Shown: positions 27,672-35,719 of the stretch, in pieces | How the letters are laid out: each line of letters begins with the position of its first letter | How positions within the stretch are numbered: position 1 is the first letter of the stretch | Assembly: GCA_965247355.1 (NCBI GenBank) | Contig: OZ252011.1 | Coordinates: forward strand, 1 to 64,000 | Source of the DNA: RHLJ01 sp965247355 | GTDB lineage: Bacteria > Bacteroidota > Rhodothermia > Balneolales > Balneolaceae | Length of the DNA stretch: 64,000 bases | Direction: 5' to 3' | The notes under the pieces: generated by a model | What the model was told of the DNA's origin: nothing | Databases searched by the model: none | Seen by the model: only the letters and a program-made list of their open reading frames with translations | Position numbers and translations under genes: made by a program

Positions 27672-30600
27672 TTACTCTTTAACTCCCGGAACATTTACTG
27701 GTGCACTATTCTGCCACCAGAATGTGCCCAGCTCTTTTTTAACAGGAAATACCTGATCAAGTGTATTTGCATCATATAATCTGCCATTCTTCATGATGTA
27801 GCTCACCGTATTAGAATTCCGGATGTTTTCTAATGGGTTTTCATCAAGAATCACAAAGTCAGCGAGTTTACCGGATTCGATGGTCCCGAGATCTCTTTCC
27901 AATCCAATAGCTTTAGCACCATGAATAGTGGCTACTTTCAAAGCATCGTGTTCGCTAAGCCCGCCACTTTGGATAGCCCATAATTCCCAGTGATATCCAA
28001 GTCCTTGCAATTGACCATGACTACCAACACCGGCAAGACCACCTTTTTCAACGATGTCTTTCAGCACTTTGGATTGCTCTTCATGTACATACTCCTCTTC
28101 CATAAACCAACCCGCATTTCTTCTTCGGGATCGTGAATCCAGATTTTCATGAGGCATAAAACGGTTTAGTTTTTCATTGTCATGTGGACGTTCTGTAGCA
28201 TAGAAATAATTTTCTGTCCAAGGACCGCCATAAGCCACAAGCAGAGTAGGAGTATATGCAGTGTTTGAAAATGCAACCAAATCTACTACATCATTATAAA
28301 GAGGAAAAACTGGGAAGGAATGTTCATGACCCGGATATCCATCAATAACCTGAGTCAGATTTTCTTTGAAATCTAATGATCCTTCCGTAGTCGGCATCAG
28401 TTTCTGATCATGTGCAGCTTCAATGATCCATTGTCGTTGCTCACGATTTCCAGCGCCGTACATTTTGATCGTTTTAGTATTGTAGTAGGAACTGTATCTC
28501 ATCAGAACATCCTGAGCATGTTCAAGACTTTTGATATTCTCACTACTAAATACACCCGGTCCGGTTGAGTAGACCCGAGGTCCGAGTAATTCACCAGCGT
28601 CAACCAGATCTCCATAGGTCAGTACATCGGTAGTTGCGGTTTGTGGATCACGTGTAGTGATAACGCCAAAAGCCAGATTTGTTAAGTACGACCAAAATTG
28701 TCCACGGTGGAGATTTACCGGATGCCTGAAATGCGCGTGAGTATCAACAAATCCCGGAAGTATAGTTTTACCGGATATATCCATGATTTCAGCTCCAGCA
28801 GGAATAGTAAAAGAACCACGGGCACCGACTTCTTCAATTCTGTTATTTACAACAAGAATATCTGCATTACGAATGATCTCATCTCCATTCATAGTAATTG
28901 CGGTCGCTCCACGAAGAACAATAACGCCTTCCGGAGTATCTCTTTTGGCCATTACCTCGATGCTTTTTTCCAGAGGTTTATATTCTTCGTCTTCCTTCTT
29001 TTCTTCCTTTTCATCTTCAGTGTCAGCTTCAGGTTTTTCTTCCCCGCCATCGGAATCTTTAACTTCTTCTTTCTTTTCTTTTTCTAATTCTTTAGCTGTT
29101 TCAACACTATCCAAGTAGGCTTCCGCATCATCAAGATTATAGAGGATATGTGCATTTCCAATAGACCAATGAATGTTATTTGCTCCCCATCCCCAGGCCG
29201 GAAACTGAGCACCGATATCAGTGAGTTTTTTCGTTGGAAATGAACTGGATCCACCTACTCTGATTGTTGGCGCATCGCCACCAATTTGGGGAACGGTTAC
29301 TACATAGAGATCATATCCAAGTTGAGCAAGTGCCTGATCACCTTCCGGAGCCATTCTGATCCAGGATGCTCTTGGGCTGAATGAGGAACCCGGAGCCGGG
29401 CTTCCCTGAACCTGCAGGTGCTCTTTTTCATCGGTGCCATCCCATCGAATTGAAGTAAGTCCATCAAAACCGGATAAGAATATTCGATCATTTCCTTTCA
29501 CAAAATGAGGATTAGAACGTCCATTTGAATAAGCAATAAAGTTATCAGGTCCAGCTTCAGCGCTAATCCAGACTAAATTAGAAGTTCCTCTGAATGCTGT
29601 TCTTCGGGTAGCATTTCTGAAGCCCTCAGAATCACCGTTAACCAACACGATTCTACTGTTATCATTACTCCAAGCCGGTTGTTGGTACACCCCGTTGTCC
29701 TCATTAAGTTGAGTCAGGTTTCTACCATTGGGCTGAACCTTGTATACTTTTCCGCCTTCAGGTTGCCAGGTTACGAAGGCAATCCATCTCCCATTTGGAG
29801 ACCAAACCGGTTGTGCCTGAGTTTCATCCAAATCCACAAGTTTTTGGGGAGTCCCATTTGGGTAATCCATAGTATACACTTCATTAAGTGCCGTAAAGGC
29901 AATTTTCTTTCCATCAGGAGATGGGACAGCATCCCTGATTTGAGTAATGATGAATTCTTCACTATCCGATATTGGATACTCAAAATCTAACTCAGGGCCC
30001 AGTTCAATAGATCCATTTACAGAAAAAGGTATTTCGATGGCATCTCCACCCGAAGTTGGTATTTTCCAGATTTTTCCACCGTAAGAAGCAACTATAAACT
30101 CGTCATCGGGTGTAAAAGAGATTCCGGGTAATACATCTCTGGAAGCTCTGGATTCCTGATCATCTCTTTGTACCGGATATGCCAGCCATCGTTCATCTCC
30201 GGTGTTAAGATCGCGAATCACTAAACCAGTATGTTCATCGTATCTGGAACCATACACTAAATGGTTTCCATCATTTGAAGGAGTTGCACGGAATGAAGAC
30301 CCGTATCGGGAAGCCTGGGTGGTGATGTCACCAGTATCACGATCGTAGGTTGCAATTTGGTACTGAGGCATTGAAGCATTGTAGTTCCAGGTTCCACTTC
30401 TTCTGGAAAACCATACGTATCTACCATCGGGACTGAAAGCACCTTCAGTCATTCTTAAGTTTCCGGGTTCTGTTACTAGGGCAACTCCTGAACCACCATC
30501 AATATGATACATCCAGATTTTATGGTTACCGGGAGAGTTTTTTGATGCAATGATATACTTGCCATCCGGAGCCCATTCCGGTGATTGATATTCGTTGCTC

Positions 30601-31043
30601 TTTCCTTTAGTGATCTGTTTTTTCTCCATGTCCTCTGAAGTAAGATCAATAGTCCAGACGCCTTCCCCACCTGAGGCATCAGAGATAAAGACTACTTTTT
30701 CACCATCGGGACTAAACCGTGGCTGGCTATCAAACTGCATGCCTTCTGTAATTTGAGTAGCCTCACCCCCTGAAATTGGAAGGGTGTAAAGATCACCCAG
30801 GAAATCGAATACAATAGTTTCGCCATCAGGACTAACATCGAGGGAAATCCATGATCCCTCATTTAAATCGAAAGAAAAAGTTCGACCGGCTTCTAATGGC
30901 AGATCGCCATTACTGATTTTTTCTTCTGTTGAATCGGATTCAGCAGGTTCATCCTGTGCAAAAACGGATGTGGTGGTTGTGAAAGCGAATAGTATGATTG
31001 AAAAAGCAAAATATGCTGTTAAAGAGAGTTTTTTCGAAGGCAT
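27672..31043 (-). CDS. Secreted TolB-type beta-propeller/amidohydrolase fusion
   Basis: 1123 residues. Signal peptide (MPSKKLSLTAYFAFSIILFAF, ends VFAQ), then about 600 residues of repeated WD40-like PD40/TolB blades (SPDGEKVVFISD, SPDGRYVWFSR, SPNGRWIAFVT). A strongly charged Glu/Lys linker follows (about 645-700), then an amidohydrolase domain from about 715 to the end. Metal ligands include the HxH in GFVDTHAHFRH and later His residues (GHEHSF, GVGSHGQLQG); the IESGKLADFVILDENP motif closes the barrel. Probably periplasmic hydrolysis of a cyclic amide or peptide-like compound, with the propeller gating access. Substrate unknown. Start at the ATG at 31043. Confidence 0.88.
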   Translation of the reverse strand: MPSKKLSLTAYFAFSIILFAFTTTTSVFAQDEPAESDSTEEKISNGDLPLEAGRTFSFDLNEGSWISLDVSPDGETIVFDFLGDLYTLPISGGEATQITEGMQFDSQPRFSPDGEKVVFISDASGGEGVWTIDLTSEDMEKKQITKGKSNEYQSPEWAPDGKYIIASKNSPGNHKIWMYHIDGGSGVALVTEPGNLRMTEGAFSPDGRYVWFSRRSGTWNYNASMPQYQIATYDRDTGDITTQASRYGSSFRATPSNDGNHLVYGSRYDEHTGLVIRDLNTGDERWLAYPVQRDDQESRASRDVLPGISFTPDDEFIVASYGGKIWKIPTSGGDAIEIPFSVNGSIELGPELDFEYPISDSEEFIITQIRDAVPSPDGKKIAFTALNEVYTMDYPNGTPQKLVDLDETQAQPVWSPNGRWIAFVTWQPEGGKVYKVQPNGRNLTQLNEDNGVYQQPAWSNDNSRIVLVNGDSEGFRNATRRTAFRGTSNLVWISAEAGPDNFIAYSNGRSNPHFVKGNDRIFLSGFDGLTSIRWDGTDEKEHLQVQGSPAPGSSFSPRASWIRMAPEGDQALAQLGYDLYVVTVPQIGGDAPTIRVGGSSSFPTKKLTDIGAQFPAWGWGANNIHWSIGNAHILYNLDDAEAYLDSVETAKELEKEKKEEVKDSDGGEEKPEADTEDEKEEKKEDEEYKPLEKSIEVMAKRDTPEGVIVLRGATAITMNGDEIIRNADILVVNNRIEEVGARGSFTIPAGAEIMDISGKTILPGFVDTHAHFRHPVNLHRGQFWSYLTNLAFGVITTRDPQTATTDVLTYGDLVDAGELLGPRVYSTGPGVFSSENIKSLEHAQDVLMRYSSYYNTKTIKMYGAGNREQRQWIIEAAHDQKLMPTTEGSLDFKENLTQVIDGYPGHEHSFPVFPLYNDVVDLVAFSNTAYTPTLLVAYGGPWTENYFYATERPHDNEKLNRFMPHENLDSRSRRRNAGWFMEEEYVHEEQSKVLKDIVEKGGLAGVGSHGQLQGLGYHWELWAIQSGGLSEHDALKVATIHGAKAIGLERDLGTIESGKLADFVILDENPLENIRNSNTVSYIMKNGRLYDANTLDQVFPVKKELGTFWWQNSAPVNVPGVKE

Positions 31044-31139
31044 TGTACGTAGTTAATTTGAATATCATGGAAGCTAAAGAAAAACAGGTATACGCCAAAT
31101 CCTTTTACATCTAAATACATGTAGTGATTAAGTGATAGT

Positions 31140-31186
31140 TGAGAGTTGAAAGGTGAGTATAAATGAAAATCACCTTTCAACTCTCA
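31140..31186. repeat. 17-bp hairpin in a divergent promoter region
   Basis: TGAGAGTTGAAAGGTGA (31140-31156), a 13-nt loop, then the exact reverse complement (31170-31186). It lies between the divergent amidohydrolase and pyrF genes, so it does not terminate either. It shares an AGTGATAGTTGA segment with the hairpin at 27611. Confidence 0.85.
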
Positions 31187-31253
31187 CTTTATCAAAAAAG
31201 GTCGCATCGAAGCTTCTTGTTGTCTATTTTTGTTGAAAATTATAGACTAATAA

Positions 31254-32102
31254 ATGACCTACTTAGAAAAGCTTCAACAAGCTGTTAACGCATCTCAATC
31301 AACTTTATGTGTTGGTTTGGATCCTAACCTTGAACTCCTGCCTGATGCAGTTAAAGCCAAATTCGATACGCCGGAAGAACAAGTGGCTTTTTTTTGCAAA
31401 ATGGTTATTGATTATACCTATGATTCTTGTTCTGCTTATAAACCCAATCTTGCTTTCTTTGAGGCACTGGGAATCCACGGATTGGCTGTATTTCAGGAAG
31501 TGGTTAATCACATTCCAAATGATCGTATTATTATAGCTGATGCCAAAAGAGGAGATATCAGTTCCACCGCTGAACACTATAAAAAGGCTTTCTTTGACGG
31601 TTTTAATGTGGACGCTATTACACTAAGTCCATTGATGGGCTTCGAAACACTTGATGCTTTTGCAAATGATGAAAGCAAAGCTGTTTATGCACTTACTTTG
31701 ACTTCTAATCCCGGGGCGTCTGATTTCCTTAAGAAACCTTTTGAAGGATTTGATATGATGGCGGAATACATCGCTCATGAGTTATTCGAACGATCTGTTC
31801 AGGTTGAAACACATTTGGGTATGGTGATAGGAGCAACACAGGCATATGAAGCTGAGTCAGTCATTAAGCATCACTCCAATGGAAGTTTACTGATACCCGG
31901 AATTGGAGCACAAGGGGGATCCATTGATGAATTGGCGCAAGCATTGGTTGATCATGAGGGAATTCCACTCATCAATTCCAGCAGGGGGATTATCTATGCA
32001 GGCTCGGATCAGGAGAACTGGATTGAACATGTTGCAGAAAGTGCAAAAACGATGAAAAACAGAATTTCAAAGATAACGGAGCAGTATGTCAGCACTTCCT
32101 GA
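31254..32102 (+). CDS. pyrF: Orotidine 5'-phosphate decarboxylase (type 2)
   Basis: Last step of UMP synthesis. 282 residues, the longer form typical of type 2 PyrF. LCVGLDPN at the N-terminus, the catalytic IADAKRGDISST motif near residue 90, and phosphate-binding IPGIGAQGGSID near the C-terminus. Start at the ATG at 31254. Its end overlaps rnhA by 17 nt. Confidence 0.93.
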   Translation: MTYLEKLQQAVNASQSTLCVGLDPNLELLPDAVKAKFDTPEEQVAFFCKMVIDYTYDSCSAYKPNLAFFEALGIHGLAVFQEVVNHIPNDRIIIADAKRGDISSTAEHYKKAFFDGFNVDAITLSPLMGFETLDAFANDESKAVYALTLTSNPGASDFLKKPFEGFDMMAEYIAHELFERSVQVETHLGMVIGATQAYEAESVIKHHSNGSLLIPGIGAQGGSIDELAQALVDHEGIPLINSSRGIIYAGSDQENWIEHVAESAKTMKNRISKITEQYVSTS

Positions 32103-32529
32103 AGTAATTGTATACACCGATGGAGCTTGTTCGGGAAATCCAGGACCCGGTGGATGGGGGGCAATCTTAATTTACAAAGGAAAAGAAAAAGAGCTTTCTG
32201 GTGGTGATCCTCAAACCACGAATAACCGCATGGAAATGAAAGCGGTGATTGAAGCCCTTAAAGCGATGAAGAAGCCCTGCCATGTTAAGATTCATAGTGA
32301 TAGTGCGCTTATTATCAATGCCATGACTAAAGGCTGGATTGAGAACTGGCAGAAAAAAGGATGGCGTAAAGCGGATAAGAAACCGGTTGAAAACAAAGAA
32401 CTTTGGGAGCAGATGCTTAAAGCGATGAACGGCCACAAAGTTAGCTGGATCAAAGTAAAAGGACATTCAGGGCTGCCACTCAATGAAAGAGTAGACCAGC
32501 TGGCAGTAGCCGAGAGCAAGAAATTTTGA
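32086..32529 (+). CDS. rnhA: Ribonuclease HI
   Basis: Cuts RNA in RNA-DNA hybrids. 147 residues with the four active-site acids visible in order: YTDGACSGNPGPGGWG (Asp), NNRMEMKAV (Glu), IHSDSALI (Asp) and ERVDQLA (Asp). The basic-protrusion region (WQKKGWRKADKKPV) is present. The ATG at 32086 lies inside the end of pyrF, so the two are coupled. Confidence 0.95.
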   Translation: MSALPEVIVYTDGACSGNPGPGGWGAILIYKGKEKELSGGDPQTTNNRMEMKAVIEALKAMKKPCHVKIHSDSALIINAMTKGWIENWQKKGWRKADKKPVENKELWEQMLKAMNGHKVSWIKVKGHSGLPLNERVDQLAVAESKKF

Positions 32530-32541
32530 ACATCGAACGTT

Positions 32542-32569
32542 GAACATTCAACTTCGAAGTTCAATGTTC
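32542..32569. terminator. Near-perfect palindrome between rnhA and the ABC cluster
   Basis: 28-nt inverted repeat (GAACATTCAACTT/AAGTTCAATGTTC with one mismatch). It sits between the convergent rnhA and ATPase genes and can serve both as a terminator. Confidence 0.6.
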
Positions 32570-32589
32570 TAAGTTCTTTGTTCTACTGT

Positions 32590-33276
32590 TCAATCCGCCA
32601 TATGCGGGAAGTTTTCTAATAACATCCCATCCTGCATTTTGATGATTCGATTTCCATAGGAAGCCATCTTCTCAGAATGAGTTACCTGAACAATCGTTAC
32701 ACCTTCTTCCTGGTTCAGCTTCTGGAATAATTCCATGATCTCAGCAGCCTGATCGGAGTGAAGATTCCCCGTAGGTTCGTCTGCGAGAATAAGCTTAGGA
32801 CTTCCAATCAATGCCCGTGCAACTCCAACTAATTGCTGCTGTCCACCGGAAAGCTGATGAGGGAATAGATCCTTTTTAGCAACCATATTAAAACGATCGA
32901 GAACTTCAGCAACCATTCCTTTTCGCTCACTTCCTTTAACCTTGCGATAGAGGAGGGGCATCTCAATATTTTCATACACTGTAAGCTCATCAATCAGGTG
33001 ATAGGCCTGAAATACAAAACCGATATGAGATTTATGATATTGTGACTTCTGCTTTTCAGAAAGATTATGAACCGGTTCGTCAAAGAAGTGGTACTCGCCA
33101 CTATTGGCATCATCCAGAAAACCAAGAATGTTTAGTAGTGTAGATTTCCCGGCGCCACTCGGTCCCATAATAGATGCAAATTCACCTTGTTCTAACTCCA
33201 GGTTGATATCTTTAAGGATGAATGTTCTTTGGAATTTTTTATCCAGGTATTTGTCGATGTTTTTAAGTTTGATCAT
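32590..33276 (-). CDS. ABC transporter ATPase, LolD/MacB type (operon D, last gene)
   Basis: 228 residues. Walker A GPSGAGKST, Q-loop FVFQAYHLIDELTVYENIEMPL, signature LSGGQQQLVGVARAL, Walker B LILADEPTGNL, and the switch His in VTHSEKMA. After LSGGQQQ this copy has LVGVA where most LolD/MacB ATPases have RVAIA, so it is a diverged subtype. Also unusual is GNLHSD instead of GNLDSD at the D-loop. It starts 5 nt after the stop of the last permease of operon D and probably serves the permeases of operon D, and perhaps B and C, which have no ATPase of their own. Confidence 0.93.
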   Translation of the reverse strand: MIKLKNIDKYLDKKFQRTFILKDINLELEQGEFASIMGPSGAGKSTLLNILGFLDDANSGEYHFFDEPVHNLSEKQKSQYHKSHIGFVFQAYHLIDELTVYENIEMPLLYRKVKGSERKGMVAEVLDRFNMVAKKDLFPHQLSGGQQQLVGVARALIGSPKLILADEPTGNLHSDQAAEIMELFQKLNQEEGVTIVQVTHSEKMASYGNRIIKMQDGMLLENFPHMAD

Positions 33277-33281
33277 AAAAT

Positions 33282-35717
33282 CTATTCACTTCTAAGGTTA
33301 TTTACAGGATCTTGCACAGCCGCTTTAATAGATTGATAGCTTACCGTAAGTAAAGCAATTCCTAAAGCAATAAGTCCTGATAGTATAAAAATCCATACAC
33401 TTATTTCAATTCTATATGCAAAATCTTTTAACCAATTGTTCATTACATACCATGCAATCGGAGAAGAGATAAAAAGCGCAAGTAATACTAACTTAGCAAA
33501 TCCAGAGGAAAGCATTACGGTTATACTAGAAGTTGTTGCACCCAGAACTTTTCGAATGCCAATTTCTTTTTGGCGTTGAATTGCTATTAATCCGGCTAGC
33601 CCAAAGAGCCCTAAGCAGGCAATTAAAATAGCTAACCAGGAACTGTAGCTAACGACTCTGCTCCACCGATCCTGCTCTGCATACAAATTAGTCATGTCAT
33701 CATCCAGGAAGCTGTAATTAAAGGGAACTTCGTTGGTGATACTGGTCCACGTTTTTTCAAGTTCTGCAATGGTTTCCTGAATTTGTTCAGGCCGGATTCT
33801 TACCATTAAATTCAAAATCGGATCTCTTGGATTCATATATATAACCACTGGTGCTATATCATTTTCCAAAGATTGATAATTGAAATCTTCAACAACTCCG
33901 ATAATTACAGGATCAACCATCCAGCCCCAATCTATTGGAAAAGAACTACCAACGGCCGATAAATCCAGATTATGATTCTCCAGAAAAGTTTGATTTACAA
34001 TGATGCTTTGAGTTGAGTCGGAAGCGAGTAGGGTATCAAAGTTTCGCCCCGATACTAGATTCATCTTCATTGTCTCGATATAATTTGGTGCTACTCTAAA
34101 AACAGCAGCCTGATGAACTTCATCTTGATATCGGTATCCACGTCTCCAAAGCCCGCTAGCAAATGAGGCGTTTGCACCTGATATATTAACTACATTTGGG
34201 TTACTAATAAATTCATTTTGATAAATTTCCATTACTCGTTGACCATCAAGTCCAGTTGTCGGTATAACAACCATCTGTTCTCCGGAAAACCCAAGGCTTT
34301 TCTCTTGCATAAAACTTAGTTGTTGGGACATTATAAATGTAGAAGTTATGAGAAAAATAGTGAGACCAAATTGGGTGACAACCAATCCCTTTGTGAAGTT
34401 GTTAGAGCTTTTAAAATTTATTTTTTGCTTTAAAGATTCAATTGGTTGGAAGTTCGCCAACACCAATGCAGGATAACTTCCGGCAATAAGGCTGGTAAAA
34501 ATAAATATTCCAATTAAGCCGATTAAAACAGTTCCACTAGAAAACAGATCTAGCATTTGAAGTTCCTTAACTGAAAGTTCATTAAAAAGTGGTAAAGAAA
34601 ACTCAGCTAATACAAAGCCTACAAGAAAAGCTAAGAAAGTGATAATGAATGCTTCTCCCCAAAATTGGAACATTAACTGAGATCGTTGCGCACCCACTAC
34701 TTTCCGAAGGCCTACTTCCTTAACGCGTTTAGCTGAACGACCAATAGCTAAAATCATGAAATTAAAACAAGCAATTAGCAGTACCGCTAAAGCAATACCT
34801 CCCAATATATAGGAATACATAGGGTTGCTTGAGGCCTGAAATGCTCCGGGTATGTCAGGATTCAGATGGATATCAAGTAAAGGCTGTAAATTGAAAACAG
34901 AAGGAATTTCATTTTCTCCAAGACGACCTTCCTGTCGCATCATGTTAAGCATATCACCCTGATACTTTTCCATGAACTCGGGAAGTTTGGGAAGCAAAGT
35001 TTTAACGCTTGCGTTTTGAGCAAGCTGAACATAAGTAACTGTCCGTGTTCCATCCCAGCGATTCTGCATACTCCCGTATCGCTCGAAATTATTAAATACT
35101 GTTTGAATGGGGAAAAGGATATTAAACTGAATGGTAGAGTTGGAGGGAATATTTTCCAGTACGCCACTTATCGTAAAGTCCTGAAATTGATCTGCTACTC
35201 TTATAGTTAACACATTTCCGGATATCTCCGTCTTTCCAAAATATTTAAGAGCCATTTCTTCAGAGATTACTATAGAGGTAGGGTTATTAAGTGCTGAACC
35301 TGAATCTCCATACAATAATGGAAAAGAAAACATCGAGAGGGCAGATGGGTCGGCGAAAGCAAAACCATCCTGTTCAATTAGTTCTCCATTTTCTGTTCTG
35401 ACTATAAAGCTCCCAAAAGGAGTAATTCTGGCAAAGTCTTTTACTTCAGGAAAATCAGTTTTCATAGCCTCACCAAGAGGAAGAGGTGTATATTGATTTA
35501 CGGTAAAAGGAGTATCTTCAAGAACCGGCTGTCGGTATACCCGGTAAATATTTTCTTTTTTTTCATGAAAGCGATCGAAGCTAAGCTCATCTGAGATAAA
35601 AAGAATGACCAGTATCGAAAAAGCCATTCCAATAGCCAGACCAAATACATTGATGAAGCTATATAATTTCTGCTTGGTTAGATTTCTGATCGCTATTTTA
35701 AAATAATTCTGAAGCAT
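33282..35717 (-). CDS. Duplicated FtsX/MacB-type ABC permease, 811 aa (operon D, third)
   Basis: All eleven permeases share one plan: a first membrane helix, MacB-type periplasmic domain and three-helix FtsX core, then the whole set again, so one chain equals a MacB-like dimer. Here helix 1 follows MLQNYFKIAIRNLTKQK. The cytoplasmic coupling motifs are EVGLRKVVGAQRSQLMFQF (about residue 330) and EIGIRKVLGATTSSITVML (about 720). The tail reads DPVNNLRSE, the most diverged of the set. 2 nt separate it from the permease upstream, 5 nt from the ATPase downstream. Such permeases transmit force to the periplasm rather than form a classical channel; substrate unknown. Confidence 0.92.
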   Translation of the reverse strand: MLQNYFKIAIRNLTKQKLYSFINVFGLAIGMAFSILVILFISDELSFDRFHEKKENIYRVYRQPVLEDTPFTVNQYTPLPLGEAMKTDFPEVKDFARITPFGSFIVRTENGELIEQDGFAFADPSALSMFSFPLLYGDSGSALNNPTSIVISEEMALKYFGKTEISGNVLTIRVADQFQDFTISGVLENIPSNSTIQFNILFPIQTVFNNFERYGSMQNRWDGTRTVTYVQLAQNASVKTLLPKLPEFMEKYQGDMLNMMRQEGRLGENEIPSVFNLQPLLDIHLNPDIPGAFQASSNPMYSYILGGIALAVLLIACFNFMILAIGRSAKRVKEVGLRKVVGAQRSQLMFQFWGEAFIITFLAFLVGFVLAEFSLPLFNELSVKELQMLDLFSSGTVLIGLIGIFIFTSLIAGSYPALVLANFQPIESLKQKINFKSSNNFTKGLVVTQFGLTIFLITSTFIMSQQLSFMQEKSLGFSGEQMVVIPTTGLDGQRVMEIYQNEFISNPNVVNISGANASFASGLWRRGYRYQDEVHQAAVFRVAPNYIETMKMNLVSGRNFDTLLASDSTQSIIVNQTFLENHNLDLSAVGSSFPIDWGWMVDPVIIGVVEDFNYQSLENDIAPVVIYMNPRDPILNLMVRIRPEQIQETIAELEKTWTSITNEVPFNYSFLDDDMTNLYAEQDRWSRVVSYSSWLAILIACLGLFGLAGLIAIQRQKEIGIRKVLGATTSSITVMLSSGFAKLVLLALFISSPIAWYVMNNWLKDFAYRIEISVWIFILSGLIALGIALLTVSYQSIKAAVQDPVNNLRSE

Positions 35718-35719
35718 AA

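Noticed and set aside
28698..29118. Plus-strand frames rich in Phe and Ser opposite the amidohydrolase linker
   Set aside because: They are mirror images of the Glu/Lys-rich linker codons, not genes.
31140..31186. Strong hairpin as a terminator
   Set aside because: Both neighbouring genes are transcribed away from it, so there is no transcript for it to end; I list it as a repeat.
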